Source: Bacteroidales bacterium (lineage in GTDB: Bacteria > Bacteroidota > Bacteroidia > Bacteroidales > ML635J-15). From it: DNA of 64,000 bases. The translations under genes and the position numbers were made by a program. This document shows positions 8,875 to 16,041 of the stretch, one piece after another (the first letter of the stretch is position 1; the number at the start of each line of letters is the position of its first letter). Below the pieces are notes generated by a model, which did no database searches, had not been told where the DNA came from, and worked only from the letters and a program-made list of their open reading frames with translations. Where the stretch lies: the NCBI GenBank assembly GCA_017651185.1, contig JAGCDJ010000019.1, forward strand, positions 1 to 64,000, given 5' to 3'.

Positions 8875-9690
8875 ATGAAACGATTTTCAATTATGCTGAT
8901 TTTGCTGCTGTCCGTGTGTTTTGCCATGGGACAGAAAACCTCTGTGGAGCGTTCGCGCGTTCCTATATATATTAATACTGGTGTGGGCATGGGAGCATCC
9001 AATTATTACGATGCTGGCGTGTCGCCACTGCGGTATCATGGTTTGGGACTGGGTGGCGATATGGGTGTCACTGTGGACTGGTGCCGTTTCCAGGCCTCGC
9101 TCGAAGGTAGGGTCGAGGGATGTTTGGCCGCAGGAAATAAGGCCGATAGCAGTGCTGGTGCAAATGGTGTTACTATTTTGCCAAGAACTTCGTTCATGGT
9201 TCGCTTTGCCGAACCTGTGGAGGGCTCGTTGAGACTATGGGCAGGTGCTTCGGTAGGTTCGTACGTTGATATACGAATCAACCAAAAAATGATGAATGCT
9301 GCCGTTGGACTTACAATGATGTTCAATCTATATGGTAATTTCCGTCTCGAATACGACATCCCGTCGCGTCGCAGAACCGATTTGTTTACCCTGACAGCCG
9401 ATATTTCGCTGCCGCTAATGGGAATTGGCGAACGCCCGGGTTATGCCTACGTTTACAACGCAACATCATCGAGCGACCCAGTGGAATATCTGTTGGATAG
9501 CTACGAATCATTCGGCATTTTTATGTCGGGTGCTACAACCGATATAGGATTTTACTTTAACCTTAAAAACCGAAACAAGATAGGACTTAACTATCGTTGG
9601 GACTATTGCACAACTCGCCATGTATCGGCGCATCGTTTCGACAATGCATATCATATCGTATCGCTTAAGTTAATGTTTAATATCAACTGA
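8875..9690 (+). CDS. Predicted outer-membrane beta-barrel protein, function unknown
   Basis: 271 residues. A signal peptide (about residues 1-20, ending FAMGQ) is followed by alternating hydrophobic/polar stretches, many Gly and aromatic residues, and a last strand ending in an aromatic-rich run (YHIVSLKLMFNIN), as expected of a small beta-barrel in the outer membrane. I do not recognise a named family. It is two bases upstream of an S41 peptidase lipoprotein and shares its promoter, so the two probably form an operon and may act together at the outer membrane. Other possibilities are a porin-like or adhesin-like barrel. Confidence 0.6.
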   Translation: MKRFSIMLILLLSVCFAMGQKTSVERSRVPIYINTGVGMGASNYYDAGVSPLRYHGLGLGGDMGVTVDWCRFQASLEGRVEGCLAAGNKADSSAGANGVTILPRTSFMVRFAEPVEGSLRLWAGASVGSYVDIRINQKMMNAAVGLTMMFNLYGNFRLEYDIPSRRRTDLFTLTADISLPLMGIGERPGYAYVYNATSSSDPVEYLLDSYESFGIFMSGATTDIGFYFNLKNRNKIGLNYRWDYCTTRHVSAHRFDNAYHIVSLKLMFNIN

Positions 9691-9692
9691 TT

Positions 9693-10724
9693 ATGAAAAA
9701 ATTACATATAGCACTAGCATTTCTTGCCTTTGTTTTGCTGTGTACCTCGTGCGAAAAGGCATTTATGGAAAAGGAACCGGGTACAGACCCTGTTACAACC
9801 TTTGAATATTTGTGGAAAACCGTTGACGAGAATTATTCGTTCTTCGATGTGAAAGGAGTGGATTGGGATTCTGTGTACGCTGTATATAGTCCCAAGGTTT
9901 CGGAAAAAATCAGCGACGACAGCTTATTTAGCGTTCTTGGCGCAATGCTCAACACTTTGAACGACGGACATACAAATCTGGTGTCGCCGTTCGATATTTC
10001 GCACAACGAACTGGTTTATCGTAAGATGTATGAGAACAAGAACATTAATTCTGAGGTCGTTGTGCTTAATTATTTGACAATCAACTATCATACGACTGGC
10101 GCTTTCGCTCACAATGCAATCCGTGATGGTCAGATTGCATATCTGCGTTATTCGTCGTTTGTAGATGCCATTTCCGACGACGATTTGGTTTATCTTGTTA
10201 ACAGATATAAAAACACCAAGGGCATGATAATCGACTTGCGCCAGAATGGTGGTGGCAGTGTCGATAATATCTGGAATCTGATGAAGTTGTTTCCTAGCGG
10301 AACCCGCCAGCTTTACAAGACGCAGATTAAGAATGGTCCTAAGCACGATGATTTTTCCGATATTAGCATTGTAAAGCAACCCGAACACGATGAGGAGACA
10401 ACATACGGACATCCTATTGTAGTGCTTACCGACCGTGGTTCGTACAGCGCTACATCTTTCTTCTCGTTGTGTATAAAGTCCAATTTCCCCGAAGCGACAA
10501 TTGTTGGCGATACCACTGGTGGCGGTCTTGGACTTCCAAATGGTGGAGAATTGCCAAACGGCTGGTCGTACCGCTTCTCGATTACGCGTACTCTCGACAA
10601 TAATGACAACAACTATGAAAATGGCATGCCGCCCGATGTTACCGTCATTCTCGACCCATTGCAAACTGCCCAAGGCATTGACAATGTGATAGAAACGGCT
10701 TGCGATATTTTGTTGAGTAAGTAG
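9693..10724 (+). CDS. S41 family peptidase, lipoprotein
   Basis: 343 residues. The N-terminus has a lipoprotein-type signal with Cys20 as likely lipidation site (LLCTSCEK). Residues ~40-110 form the small helical region common in Bacteroidota S41 proteins (FEYLWKTVDENYSFFDVKGVDWD, LNTLNDGHTNL). The peptidase core runs from ~140 to the end: AYLRYSSF, the structural MIIDLRQNGGGS, and VVLTDRGSYSATSFF, in which the Ser of YSAT (about residue 252) is the expected nucleophile. GDTTGGGLGLPNGGELPNGW follows, as in tricorn-like/CtpA-type enzymes. I see no separate PDZ domain. Likely periplasmic-facing and outer-membrane anchored, in an operon with the barrel protein two bases upstream. Substrate unknown. 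Confidence 0.85.
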   Translation: MKKLHIALAFLAFVLLCTSCEKAFMEKEPGTDPVTTFEYLWKTVDENYSFFDVKGVDWDSVYAVYSPKVSEKISDDSLFSVLGAMLNTLNDGHTNLVSPFDISHNELVYRKMYENKNINSEVVVLNYLTINYHTTGAFAHNAIRDGQIAYLRYSSFVDAISDDDLVYLVNRYKNTKGMIIDLRQNGGGSVDNIWNLMKLFPSGTRQLYKTQIKNGPKHDDFSDISIVKQPEHDEETTYGHPIVVLTDRGSYSATSFFSLCIKSNFPEATIVGDTTGGGLGLPNGGELPNGWSYRFSITRTLDNNDNNYENGMPPDVTVILDPLQTAQGIDNVIETACDILLSK

Positions 10725-10857
10725 TATTTCAATGGACAATCCATTATCAATTGGGCTTGAAGATTAAACTTTGTGCCATTCTTCATTCTGCCCATTATTA
10801 ATTGTCAATTATCCATTGTAAATTCGTAAATCGTACTTCGTAAATCGTAAATTGCAT
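10725..10857. repeat. Intergenic low-complexity repeat (TTACGATT / ATCCATTG type)
   Basis: The gap contains short near-repeats such as caattgtcaattatccattg and aaatcgtacttcgtaaatcgtaaat. Related tracts lie at 19562-19590 and 32260-32305. No coding potential is visible; the tract ends in the promoter of the next gene. Confidence 0.5.
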
Positions 10858-10865
10858 TATCTTTG
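10858..10865 (+). promoter_or_regulatory. -7 promoter element that decides the start of the methyltransferase-like gene
   Basis: TATCTTTG at 10858-10865 lies downstream of the upstream TTG start candidate (10852), so that codon would precede transcription initiation. The ATG at 10885 is therefore preferred. Confidence 0.65.
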
Positions 10866-10884
10866 CATCACAAAAATATTATTT

Positions 10885-11625
10885 ATGGCTTTACAGGAAT
10901 CTTTTGAAATACAAGGAAATAAACTTTTTAAGCGTCGCAGTTGGCTGCCAGTGCTGATACTTGTGCCAGGTGCTGCTTGGTTTGCATATCTTACATACTT
11001 GCGCAATGAGGTTATGCCATGGTGGTTGCCTGTAATTTTCCTTTGCATTGGTTTTATAGGACTTGCAATCAGAATAGCAACAGTAGGACACACCCCAAAG
11101 GGAACAAGCGGACGTAACACCACTCAAGGTCAGGTTGCCGAACAACTCAATACTTCGGGAATATATTCCACAGTGAGGCATCCGTTGTATCTTGGCAACT
11201 TCTTCATGTGGCTGGCTCCTGCGTTGATGGTCATGGACTTGTGGTTCGTGCTTTTCTTCTGCGCATTCTATTGGATTTACTACGAGAGGATTATGTATGC
11301 CGAAGAGGCATTTTTGCGCAAGAAGTTTGGCGATTCATATTTGGAGTGGGCTAATCGTACGCCAGCATTCATCCCAAGTTTCCGCAATCATTGCAAGTCA
11401 AATCTGCCGTTTTCGGTGCGCAATGTCCTGAAGCGCGAGTACAACGGATTTTTCAACCTCATACTTGTCATGACAGCTTTCCGCGTTCTCGAATTTGCAA
11501 TAGTGGAACATAGGTTTTATCTTGATTGCGTGTGGATTGGCATTTTCGGAGCAGGTTTGCTTATCTTCTTGGTATTGAAGAATTTGAAGAAATTTACCAA
11601 TGTCTTAAATGTGGAGGGTAGATAA
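10885..11625 (+). CDS. Isoprenylcysteine carboxyl methyltransferase / PEMT-like membrane protein
   Basis: 246 residues from the ATG at 10885. Two hydrophobic helices at the N-terminus are followed by the signature region of the ICMT/PEMT-like methyltransferase family: GIYSTVRHPLYLGNFFMW, two further hydrophobic segments, and YYERIMYAEEAFLRKKFGDSYLEW. These cover the S-adenosylmethionine-binding Arg-His-Pro and Glu-rich C-terminal parts. The family methylates small or lipid-like substrates at the membrane; the bacterial substrate is usually unknown. An extra C-terminal region (~residues 165-246) adds two more hydrophobic segments. Its stop overlaps the ATG of the next gene by one base (TAATG), so it heads an overlapping run of small genes up to 13746. 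Confidence 0.8.
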   Translation: MALQESFEIQGNKLFKRRSWLPVLILVPGAAWFAYLTYLRNEVMPWWLPVIFLCIGFIGLAIRIATVGHTPKGTSGRNTTQGQVAEQLNTSGIYSTVRHPLYLGNFFMWLAPALMVMDLWFVLFFCAFYWIYYERIMYAEEAFLRKKFGDSYLEWANRTPAFIPSFRNHCKSNLPFSVRNVLKREYNGFFNLILVMTAFRVLEFAIVEHRFYLDCVWIGIFGAGLLIFLVLKNLKKFTNVLNVEGR

Positions 11626-12230
11626 TGAAAAGGTTTTTGTTTGTTGCTGTTGTTTTGTCGCTTTTGTCGCTTTCTGCCTGCAATAATGGAGACGGTGGGA
11701 TTAGTGGAGACCTTGTGACACGTCAGATTCTGTACGATGTACCAATTGTAAACCTGCAGTTGGAAGATAGAACAGAAAAAGACCCGAACTGGTTCTGGGA
11801 AAATTTGCCATATCCGGCAGGCGATAAGTTTATTGATAATCTGTTTGCCGATGCTCGCGACTGCAACATCCCTATATATTATTACGATCCTGAGGGCGAC
11901 TACGAGCATCTAGAGCGCATTCCCGACAAGGAAGTGAAAAATATGTTCGAGAACGAAATGTTTGTGTCACTTCCTGTTCCTGATGTGTTTGACGAGGCAA
12001 CAAATGGTTTTGTGTCGAGGCCAAATGTCGATTTTAAGTTGGACCAGACGCGTATTTTGAAACTAAGGTTTTTGGAAGAATGGCGCATTGATGGCGGTAT
12101 GATAACCAAGAAAGTGCTGGCGATGGCTCCTGTGTTTACGATAAATATAGGAGGAACTGAGGCGCAGGAAGGTTATGCTTATAATACCGTTAAATTCTGG
12201 ATAATGGCAGATGAGAAACTTTTGAAGTGA
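11625..12230 (+). CDS. Lipoprotein of unknown function
   Basis: 201 residues. The N-terminal signal has a lipobox ending LSLSAC (Cys19), followed by a Gly/Asp-rich linker, as in Bacteroidota surface lipoproteins. The remainder (DPNWFWENLPYPAGDKF, YYDPEGDYEHLERIPDKEV, and a C-terminal YNTVKFWIMADEK) resembles hypothetical proteins sometimes seen near gliding/T9SS genes, but I cannot assign a family. It overlaps the preceding gene by one base and the next by one base (TGATG with the ATG at 12230), so translation of the three is probably coupled. GldN-like content is conceivable but unproven. Confidence 0.6.
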   Translation: MKRFLFVAVVLSLLSLSACNNGDGGISGDLVTRQILYDVPIVNLQLEDRTEKDPNWFWENLPYPAGDKFIDNLFADARDCNIPIYYYDPEGDYEHLERIPDKEVKNMFENEMFVSLPVPDVFDEATNGFVSRPNVDFKLDQTRILKLRFLEEWRIDGGMITKKVLAMAPVFTINIGGTEAQEGYAYNTVKFWIMADEKLLK

Positions 12231-12748
12231 TGGACGAGTATAATCAAGTATATCAGCGCGAAGCGATTGAACTAGTTGCAGTTGCAAAGGAATACGTTGC
12301 TTTCTTGGAGAAGTCGCAGGAATATTCCAAGGATGAGTTTGTTGAGCAGTCGTTGAAGATTTTGCCTTTGCTGTATCTTAAAGGTGTAATGTTGCCAGAA
12401 ATAGAGGATTACGACGATAGTTTTTCCGAGAAGTTTGTCGACGAGGCAACATGGTCGTACATTCAGCAGTCGGCGGCATCGCGGCTCGACGAGGACGACG
12501 ATTACATTCAGGTTCAGGATGCTACGATGATGAGTTCGATGGATTCCATGAGCGTTGGACTGTCTGAGATATATGCCGACCTGTATCAAGAGATGGCTGA
12601 CTTGGTTGGTGCATATCGACTTGCAAATGATGGTGTTATGCTTGCTGCGCTGGCATGCTGCAGAAACAATTTCCCCGACTACTGGGGCGTTAGGTTGCTT
12701 GCCTTGCTAAAGGGCTTGCACGAAATAAAGTATCGCAGAGATGACTGA
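12230..12748 (+). CDS. DUF5063 family protein
   Basis: 172 residues from the ATG at 12230, chosen over a GTG three bases earlier because it forms the standard TGATG overlap with the upstream stop. The sequence is acidic and mostly helical, with the features I associate with DUF5063: an N-terminal ELVAVAKEYVAFLEKS helix, SLKILPLLYLKGVMLPE, and LAALACCRNNFPDYWGVRLL near the end. No catalytic motif is visible. DUF5063 proteins in Bacteroidota commonly sit directly upstream of a 3'-5' exonuclease, exactly as here with an 8-base overlap, which suggests a functional link. The role of the domain is not known. Confidence 0.75.
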   Translation: MDEYNQVYQREAIELVAVAKEYVAFLEKSQEYSKDEFVEQSLKILPLLYLKGVMLPEIEDYDDSFSEKFVDEATWSYIQQSAASRLDEDDDYIQVQDATMMSSMDSMSVGLSEIYADLYQEMADLVGAYRLANDGVMLAALACCRNNFPDYWGVRLLALLKGLHEIKYRRDD

Positions 12749-13352
12749 AAATAAGTATAGTCCCAATATTACCAACGAAGAATTGATGACTTTGCCGTTG
12801 TATGCTTACGAAGGCGAAGTCGTGTGCGTCGATACAATGGAGATGTTTTATCAGGTGAAAGACGAACTTTTTCTTGAACCGCTATGGGGATTTGATACCG
12901 AGACAAAACCTTGTTTCAGGAAAGGCGTTGAAAATCGCAAGAATGTGGCGTTGTTGCAGTTGAGTAGCAGGGAAAAGACTTATATTTTCAGACTTAGCAA
13001 AATAGGTTTGCCGAAGGAACTATGCGATTTCCTTTCGTCTGACAGGTTTACAAAGATTGGACTTTCTTCGCGTGATGACATAAAGGGTTTGCAAAAACTT
13101 ACATCTTTTGAGCCAGCGGGATTCATTGATTTGCAGAGTATTGTGTCCGATTATGGCATCGAGGAGAAAGGTCTGCGCAAGTTGGCGGCAATAGTGTTGG
13201 GCGTAAGAATATCGAAGTCACAGCAGCTCAGCAACTGGGAGAGCGATGCACTTACAGAGAAGCAGATTCGCTATGCGTCAACCGATTCGTGGGTTACTAG
13301 GCAAATATATGTCGAACTAAAACGCAGTGCTGGCGATGGAAACATTATATAG
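12741..13352 (+). CDS. 3'-5' exonuclease domain protein (RNase D-like, DEDDy)
   Basis: 203 residues. It shows the DEDD exonuclease motifs: WGFDTETKP (Exo I, Asp and Glu), KIGLSSRDDIKGL (Exo II region) and IRYASTDSWVTRQIY (Exo III, Y-x-x-x-D). No HRDC or KH domain follows, so it is a stand-alone nuclease domain, as often found in Bacteroidota. Substrate could be structured RNA or DNA; the sequence does not decide. The start overlaps DUF5063 by 8 bases and the end overlaps the thioesterase gene by 17 bases, which supports co-translation of this cassette. Confidence 0.85.
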   Translation: MTENKYSPNITNEELMTLPLYAYEGEVVCVDTMEMFYQVKDELFLEPLWGFDTETKPCFRKGVENRKNVALLQLSSREKTYIFRLSKIGLPKELCDFLSSDRFTKIGLSSRDDIKGLQKLTSFEPAGFIDLQSIVSDYGIEEKGLRKLAAIVLGVRISKSQQLSNWESDALTEKQIRYASTDSWVTRQIYVELKRSAGDGNII

Positions 13353-13746
13353 GTATAGGGTTCTTTACGCCGACACCGATGCTATGGGCGTGGTGTACTA
13401 CGGCAACTATCTTCGCATCTACGAGGCGGCACGCGGCGATTTCCTCCAGAAAATTGGTATGCCTTTCTCAAAGATGGCAAGCGAATTGAACATTGTATGT
13501 CCTGTCGCTAATGCTGAAATCAACTATCATAAACCGGCGGTGCTTGATGAGGAAATCCTTGTAAAGACACGCATAGTAATGCTTCGTGGGGCAAGAATGG
13601 TTTTCGACCAGCGCATTTTTAATGCAAATGATGAACTTCTCAACGACATAAAGGTTACTGTGGCGTTTGTCGATATGGAAAAGAGAATACCGGTAAAATA
13701 TCCCGATGTGTTTGATGGATTGGTAGATTTGAACGAAAACCAATAG
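13336..13746 (+). CDS. Acyl-CoA thioesterase, YbgC/FadM-like hotdog fold
   Basis: 136 residues from the ATG at 13336; a GTG at 13327 is in frame but less likely. The N-terminal RVLYADTDAMGVVYYGNYLR carries the Asp of the 4-hydroxybenzoyl-CoA thioesterase family (D-x-x-G-x-V-x-x-x-x-Y), and the rest has the hotdog pattern (EINYHKPAVLDEEILVKTRI). It would hydrolyse acyl-CoA thioesters in the cytoplasm. In other bacteria YbgC is tied to the Tol-Pal region; no tol genes are nearby here. It overlaps the exonuclease gene by 17 bases and is the last member of the tight run that began at 10885. Confidence 0.85.
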   Translation: METLYRYRVLYADTDAMGVVYYGNYLRIYEAARGDFLQKIGMPFSKMASELNIVCPVANAEINYHKPAVLDEEILVKTRIVMLRGARMVFDQRIFNANDELLNDIKVTVAFVDMEKRIPVKYPDVFDGLVDLNENQ

Positions 13747-13759
13747 GAAGTTAGCTGCA

Positions 13760-14170
13760 ATGAAGAAGATTTATATAGACGTTGACGGTGTATTGCTGAC
13801 TACAAGTAATATTCGTGCTGCGAAAGGGGCGGTTGATTTGTTGTACTTTGTACTGCAAAATTTTGATTGCTATTGGTTGACAACGCATTGCCATGATAAC
13901 GATACGACTCAGGTCATTAGTTATTTGTCACGATTCTTTTATCCCAGTGTGATTGAAAAGTTTAAGGCCATAAAACCAGTTGTTTGGAATACGATGAAGA
14001 CCGAAGGCATTGATTTCGATTCTGACTTTATTTGGCTTGATGACTATCCGATGCAAGGCGAGAGAAAAGTTCTGGAGCAACATGGCTGTTTGAAAAATCT
14101 GATACAAGTGAACCTGGACAATAATGATGAATTGTTTCAGGTGATTCAAAAATTGAAGGATTTGAACTAA
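13760..14170 (+). CDS. Small HAD-like hydrolase
   Basis: 136 residues. The N-terminus IYIDVDGVLL holds the HAD nucleophile pair (Asp7 and Asp9); LTTHCHDND fits motif II (Thr), and FIWLDDYP near residue 95 is a credible motif IV Asp pair. The protein is short, with little room for a cap domain. Phosphatase activity on a small substrate is the family expectation; I cannot name one. It lies 13 bases after the thioesterase gene in the same direction and may still belong to that transcript. The following 149 bases are non-coding and hold the promoter of the kinase gene. Confidence 0.7.
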   Translation: MKKIYIDVDGVLLTTSNIRAAKGAVDLLYFVLQNFDCYWLTTHCHDNDTTQVISYLSRFFYPSVIEKFKAIKPVVWNTMKTEGIDFDSDFIWLDDYPMQGERKVLEQHGCLKNLIQVNLDNNDELFQVIQKLKDLN

Positions 14171-14283
14171 TGTTGCTTAGTGGTTGCTTTGCAATGTGTT
14201 TGTAATCAGTATATTATCCATTTATTAAACATAGTTGTTCACAAATAGAGGATAGTTGAGGGTGCTAGTTGTATATTTTGTGG

Positions 14284-14291
14284 TAATTTTG
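14284..14291 (+). promoter_or_regulatory. -7 promoter element for the zeta-like kinase / small ORF pair
   Basis: TAATTTTG matches TAnnTTTG and lies 28 bases before the ATG at 14320. It gives the pair its own transcription start. Confidence 0.6.
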
Positions 14292-14319
14292 CATCGTCGA
14301 AAAAATTGATGATTGAGAA

Positions 14320-14895
14320 ATGAATATGTATGTAATTGCAGGATGTAATGGAGCTGGCAAGACAACGGCTTCATATTCCATACTTCCAGAAATGCTGGAA
14401 TGTACGCAATTCATCAATTCCGACGAAATAGCCAAGGAGTTGTCGGCACAGTCGCGAGGCATCAAGTTCGAGGCAACAAGAATAATGCTTTCGCGCATGT
14501 ATGCTCTCATCGAAGAAGGAAGCGATTTTGCTTTCGAGACAACTTTGGCAACAAAGACATTCAAGGCCATAATAAAGAAGGCAAAGGATAAGGGTTATAA
14601 GGTAACACTTGTCTTTTTCTGGCTCGATACTCCCGAACTCGCTTTGCGCCGTGTGCAGGAACGAGTTGAGCATGGCGGTCACGATGTGCCTAAGGATGTG
14701 GTTTATAGACGCTATGTCGCAGGAACCCGTTATCTTTCACAGATATATATTCCTATATCTGATTATTGGATGATAATCGACAATTCGAACAATCCTTTCA
14801 AGCTCATCGCGGATGGCGCCAAGGAGGAAGTCTTGAATGTTTATGACGAAGATGTTTTTAATCAAATAATTACAGATGGAAAATTGCGAAATTAA
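14320..14895 (+). CDS. Zeta-toxin-like P-loop kinase (COG4185-type ATPase)
   Basis: 191 residues. The Walker A motif GCNGAGKTT lies at residues 8-16 right after the first strand (MYVIA). INSDEIAKEL follows with the Asp expected to act as general base in zeta-type UDP-N-acetylglucosamine kinases, then FAFETTLAT, VTLVFFWLDTPELALRRVQERVEHGGHDVP with the Arg-rich lid, and the C-terminal DYWMIIDNSN. Members of this group occur both as toxins and as orphan kinases. Here a 57-residue ORF starts within the last 20 bases of the gene, which looks like a translationally coupled partner. No classical epsilon antitoxin is present. Kinase fold is secure; toxin activity is inference. Confidence 0.82.
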   Translation: MNMYVIAGCNGAGKTTASYSILPEMLECTQFINSDEIAKELSAQSRGIKFEATRIMLSRMYALIEEGSDFAFETTLATKTFKAIIKKAKDKGYKVTLVFFWLDTPELALRRVQERVEHGGHDVPKDVVYRRYVAGTRYLSQIYIPISDYWMIIDNSNNPFKLIADGAKEEVLNVYDEDVFNQIITDGKLRN

Positions 14896-15049
14896 AGAAC
14901 TACGAAAGAAAATTCTTAATGGATTGAATCTTTCTTATCGAAAATTATTGGAGACGAGAAAACAGCAAAACGAAACTTTGGTTGTTTCGGAAGGTGGTAA
15001 AGTTGTATTGCTTGAGGCAAAAAAGGTTAGATTAAAAGTTTATAAATAG
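14876..15049 (+). CDS. 57-residue ORF overlapping the zeta-like kinase; candidate antitoxin
   Basis: The ATG at 14876 lies in a different frame inside the end of the kinase gene (20-base overlap) and the ORF runs to TAG at 15049. The product is charged, lysine-rich and starts MENCEIKELRKKIL. It continues with a helical stretch (NGLNLSYRKLLETRKQQ) and a short beta-like tail in which VVSEGGKVVLLEAKKVRL resembles 'read-the-key' tails of small proteins I associate with COG4185 kinases. The ORF ends four bases before transketolase. Small size, basic character and overlap fit an antitoxin or regulator; no known family can be assigned with certainty. Confidence 0.6.
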   Translation: MENCEIKELRKKILNGLNLSYRKLLETRKQQNETLVVSEGGKVVLLEAKKVRLKVYK

Positions 15050-15053
15050 AAAT

Positions 15054-15902
15054 ATGGATAAAGTTGCCGAATTACAGACAATAGCTAGGCAGGTAAGACG
15101 CGACCTGCTGAGAATGATACATGCAAAAAAATCGGGACATCCGGGCGGATCGCTTGGCGTTACCGACTTGATGGTTACATTGTACTTCGATGTGATGGAA
15201 CATGATCCAAAGAACTTTGACATAAACGGAAAAGGTCAGGATTTGTTTTTCCTGTCGAACGGACACACATCGGCTGCATGGTACAGCGTTCTTGCTCGTG
15301 CTGGATATTTCCCAGTTGAGGAACTCAAGACTTTCCGCGCTATAAATTCTCGTTTGCAGGGACATCCGACAACTGCCGAAGGTTTACCCGGAATCCGCAT
15401 TGCCTCTGGTTCGCTCGGACAGGGTTTGTCGGCTGCATGTGGTGCTGCGCTTGCAAAGAAGCTCAATGCTGACAATCATACCGTTTTCTGCCTTATGGGT
15501 GATGGCGAAATCGAGGAAGGTCAGGTTTGGGAGGCAGCAATGTTTGCAAATGCCCGCGAAATCGACAACCTTGTTGCTTTTGTCGACCTCAACCGCAAGC
15601 AGATTGACGGTACCACTGAAGATGTCATGAAACTTGGCGATGTTAAGGCTAAATGGGAAGCATTTGGCTGGTATGTGCTCGAGTGCAACGGTAACGACAT
15701 TGCCGACCTGCGCAAGACCATCACCGATGCAAAAGGTCATCTCGGCAACAAGAAGCCTGTCATTATACTCATGAAGACCGAAATGGGTATGGGTGTTGAT
15801 TTCATGATGGGAACCCACAAGTGGCATGGCACACCGCCAAACGACGAGCAGCTTGCTGCCGCCTTGGCTCAGTTGCCCGAAACTCCATTAGGCGATTATT
15901 AA
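15054..15902 (+). CDS. Transketolase, N-terminal (thiamine-diphosphate-binding) subunit
   Basis: 282 residues, matching the N-terminal half of transketolase as encoded by split genes. It contains KKSGHPGGSLGVTDLM, FLSNGHTSAAWYS, the GSLGQGLSAACGAALAKK block and the diphosphate-binding GDGEIEEGQVWEAAMFAN with VDLNRKQIDG. A second gene for the C-terminal pyrimidine-binding and transketolase-C domains would normally follow; here the next gene, after a strong terminator, is unrelated, so the other half must lie outside this window. The pair would interconvert pentose-phosphate and glycolytic sugars. It is four bases downstream of the small ORF and probably also transcribed from upstream. Confidence 0.9.
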   Translation: MDKVAELQTIARQVRRDLLRMIHAKKSGHPGGSLGVTDLMVTLYFDVMEHDPKNFDINGKGQDLFFLSNGHTSAAWYSVLARAGYFPVEELKTFRAINSRLQGHPTTAEGLPGIRIASGSLGQGLSAACGAALAKKLNADNHTVFCLMGDGEIEEGQVWEAAMFANAREIDNLVAFVDLNRKQIDGTTEDVMKLGDVKAKWEAFGWYVLECNGNDIADLRKTITDAKGHLGNKKPVIILMKTEMGMGVDFMMGTHKWHGTPPNDEQLAAALAQLPETPLGDY

Positions 15903-15926
15903 AATTGAATTTGTGAGATTTTATAT

Positions 15927-15955
15927 AACGGCATTCCATTTGGGATGCCGTTTTT
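15927..15955 (+). terminator. Intrinsic terminator after the transketolase subunit
   Basis: An 11-bp stem (15927-15937 with 15942-15952, one G-T pair), a 4-base ATTT loop and a T run. It separates the transketolase gene from the secreted-protein gene. Confidence 0.85.
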
Positions 15956-16008
15956 GTTGTTTACAACAAAAAAATCTGGTAAATAATTTTTTGTAATATT
16001 ATTTTTTT

Positions 16009-16016
16009 TATTTTTG
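16009..16016 (+). promoter_or_regulatory. -7 promoter element for the mosaic secreted protein
   Basis: TATTTTTG lies 25 bases before the ATG at 16042, in a T-rich tract. Confidence 0.55.
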
Positions 16017-16041
16017 CAAGATGATTAATGAGTAAAATTGA

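Noticed and set aside
10852..10884. TTG-started N-terminal extension of the ICMT-like protein
   Set aside because: It begins before the -7 element (10858-10865), so it would not be transcribed from this promoter. The ATG at 10885 starts the family-like sequence.
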